Below are positions 59,159 through 59,205 of a DNA stretch of 59,205 bases, in pieces (the first letter of the stretch is position 1; every line of letters begins with the position of its first letter). Below the pieces are notes generated by a model, which searched no databases, was not told where the DNA came from, and saw nothing but the letters and a program-made list of their open reading frames with translations. The stretch is taken from positions 1 to 59,205 of the forward strand of contig CBDFAX010000010.1 in the NCBI GenBank assembly GCA_965245735.1, read 5' to 3'. The stretch is from Abiotrophia sp965245735 (GTDB lineage: Bacteria > Bacillota > Bacilli > Lactobacillales > Aerococcaceae). A program made the position numbers and the translations under genes.

Positions 59159-59205
59159 GCATGGCAACGACCTACTCTCACAGGACCAAAGGTCCAACTA
59201 CCATC
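59159..59205 (-). rRNA. rrf: 5S ribosomal RNA, 3' end (partial)
   Basis: The minus strand ends with the conserved 5S 3' arm: GTGAGAGTAGGTCGTTGCC then ATGC. About 47 of roughly 117 bases are inside the window; the rest and any 16S and 23S genes lie beyond its right edge. A terminator follows, so 5S is the last gene of its operon. Confidence 0.93.

Overview
The window comes from a low-to-moderate GC Firmicute of the order Lactobacillales. Supporting signs are the class Ib ribonucleotide reductase genes nrdIEF, the dnaB-dnaI pair beside polA-mutM-coaE-nrdR, a T-box leader, PTS components, a class A sortase and a very large LPXTG fibril protein with CshA-type repeats. The mix fits the Aerococcaceae (for example Abiotrophia), but genus placement from sequence alone is tentative.

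Layout. 1-1.7 kb: a YjjU-type patatin lipase and a low-molecular-weight tyrosine phosphatase behind a cluster of palindromic operator-like repeats. 1.8-11.3 kb: one 9.2-kb gene on the minus strand for a 3079-residue cell-wall-anchored fibril adhesin with 16 CshA-type repeats. 11.4-13.4 kb: metQ-mtnN under a methionine-type T-box. 13.4-24.4 kb: a complete L-fucose operon (fucA, fucI, two lactose-type PTS proteins, a ribose-type ABC importer, fucK, fucU, fucO) with a divergent DeoR regulator. 24.6-27.8 kb: an SDR dehydrogenase with a KdgT permease, divergent from glycerol dehydrogenase. 27.8-32.1 kb: nrdIEF, divergent from a CopY repressor. 32.1-34.6 kb: sortase A, a LacI regulator and a lone mannose-type EIIA. 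34.7-42.1 kb: polA-mutM-coaE-nrdR-dnaB-dnaI plus a small membrane protein. 42.2-46.8 kb: murC, a disordered protein, ytpR, pepA and a small membrane-anchored protein. 46.9-49.6 kb: type I pullulanase and an HXXEE membrane protein. 49.7-58.7 kb: a seven-gene, tightly overlapping lipid operon. 59.2 kb: the 3' end of a 5S rRNA with its terminator.

How parts work together. Sortase A is the likely anchor of the fibril protein. NrdR (37.4-37.9 kb) probably represses nrdIEF through NrdR boxes at about 31.5 kb. The fucose genes encode uptake, mutarotation, isomerisation, phosphorylation, aldol cleavage and reduction of lactaldehyde to 1,2-propanediol.

The most unusual region is 49.7-58.7 kb. In transcription order it encodes a CarS-type CTP:lipid-phosphate cytidylyltransferase, a dikinase-type phosphotransferase, a phosphatidylserine synthase-type enzyme, a phosphatidylserine decarboxylase-type enzyme, a UbiA prenyltransferase, a second dikinase-type phosphotransferase and a GNAT-like acyltransferase. 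UbiA, CarS, Pss and Psd are the enzyme classes that build archaetidylethanolamine in archaea. I infer an undescribed bacterial pathway for a prenyl- or alkyl-ether (or otherwise atypical) aminophospholipid, with the two dikinases supplying phosphorylated lipid alcohols.
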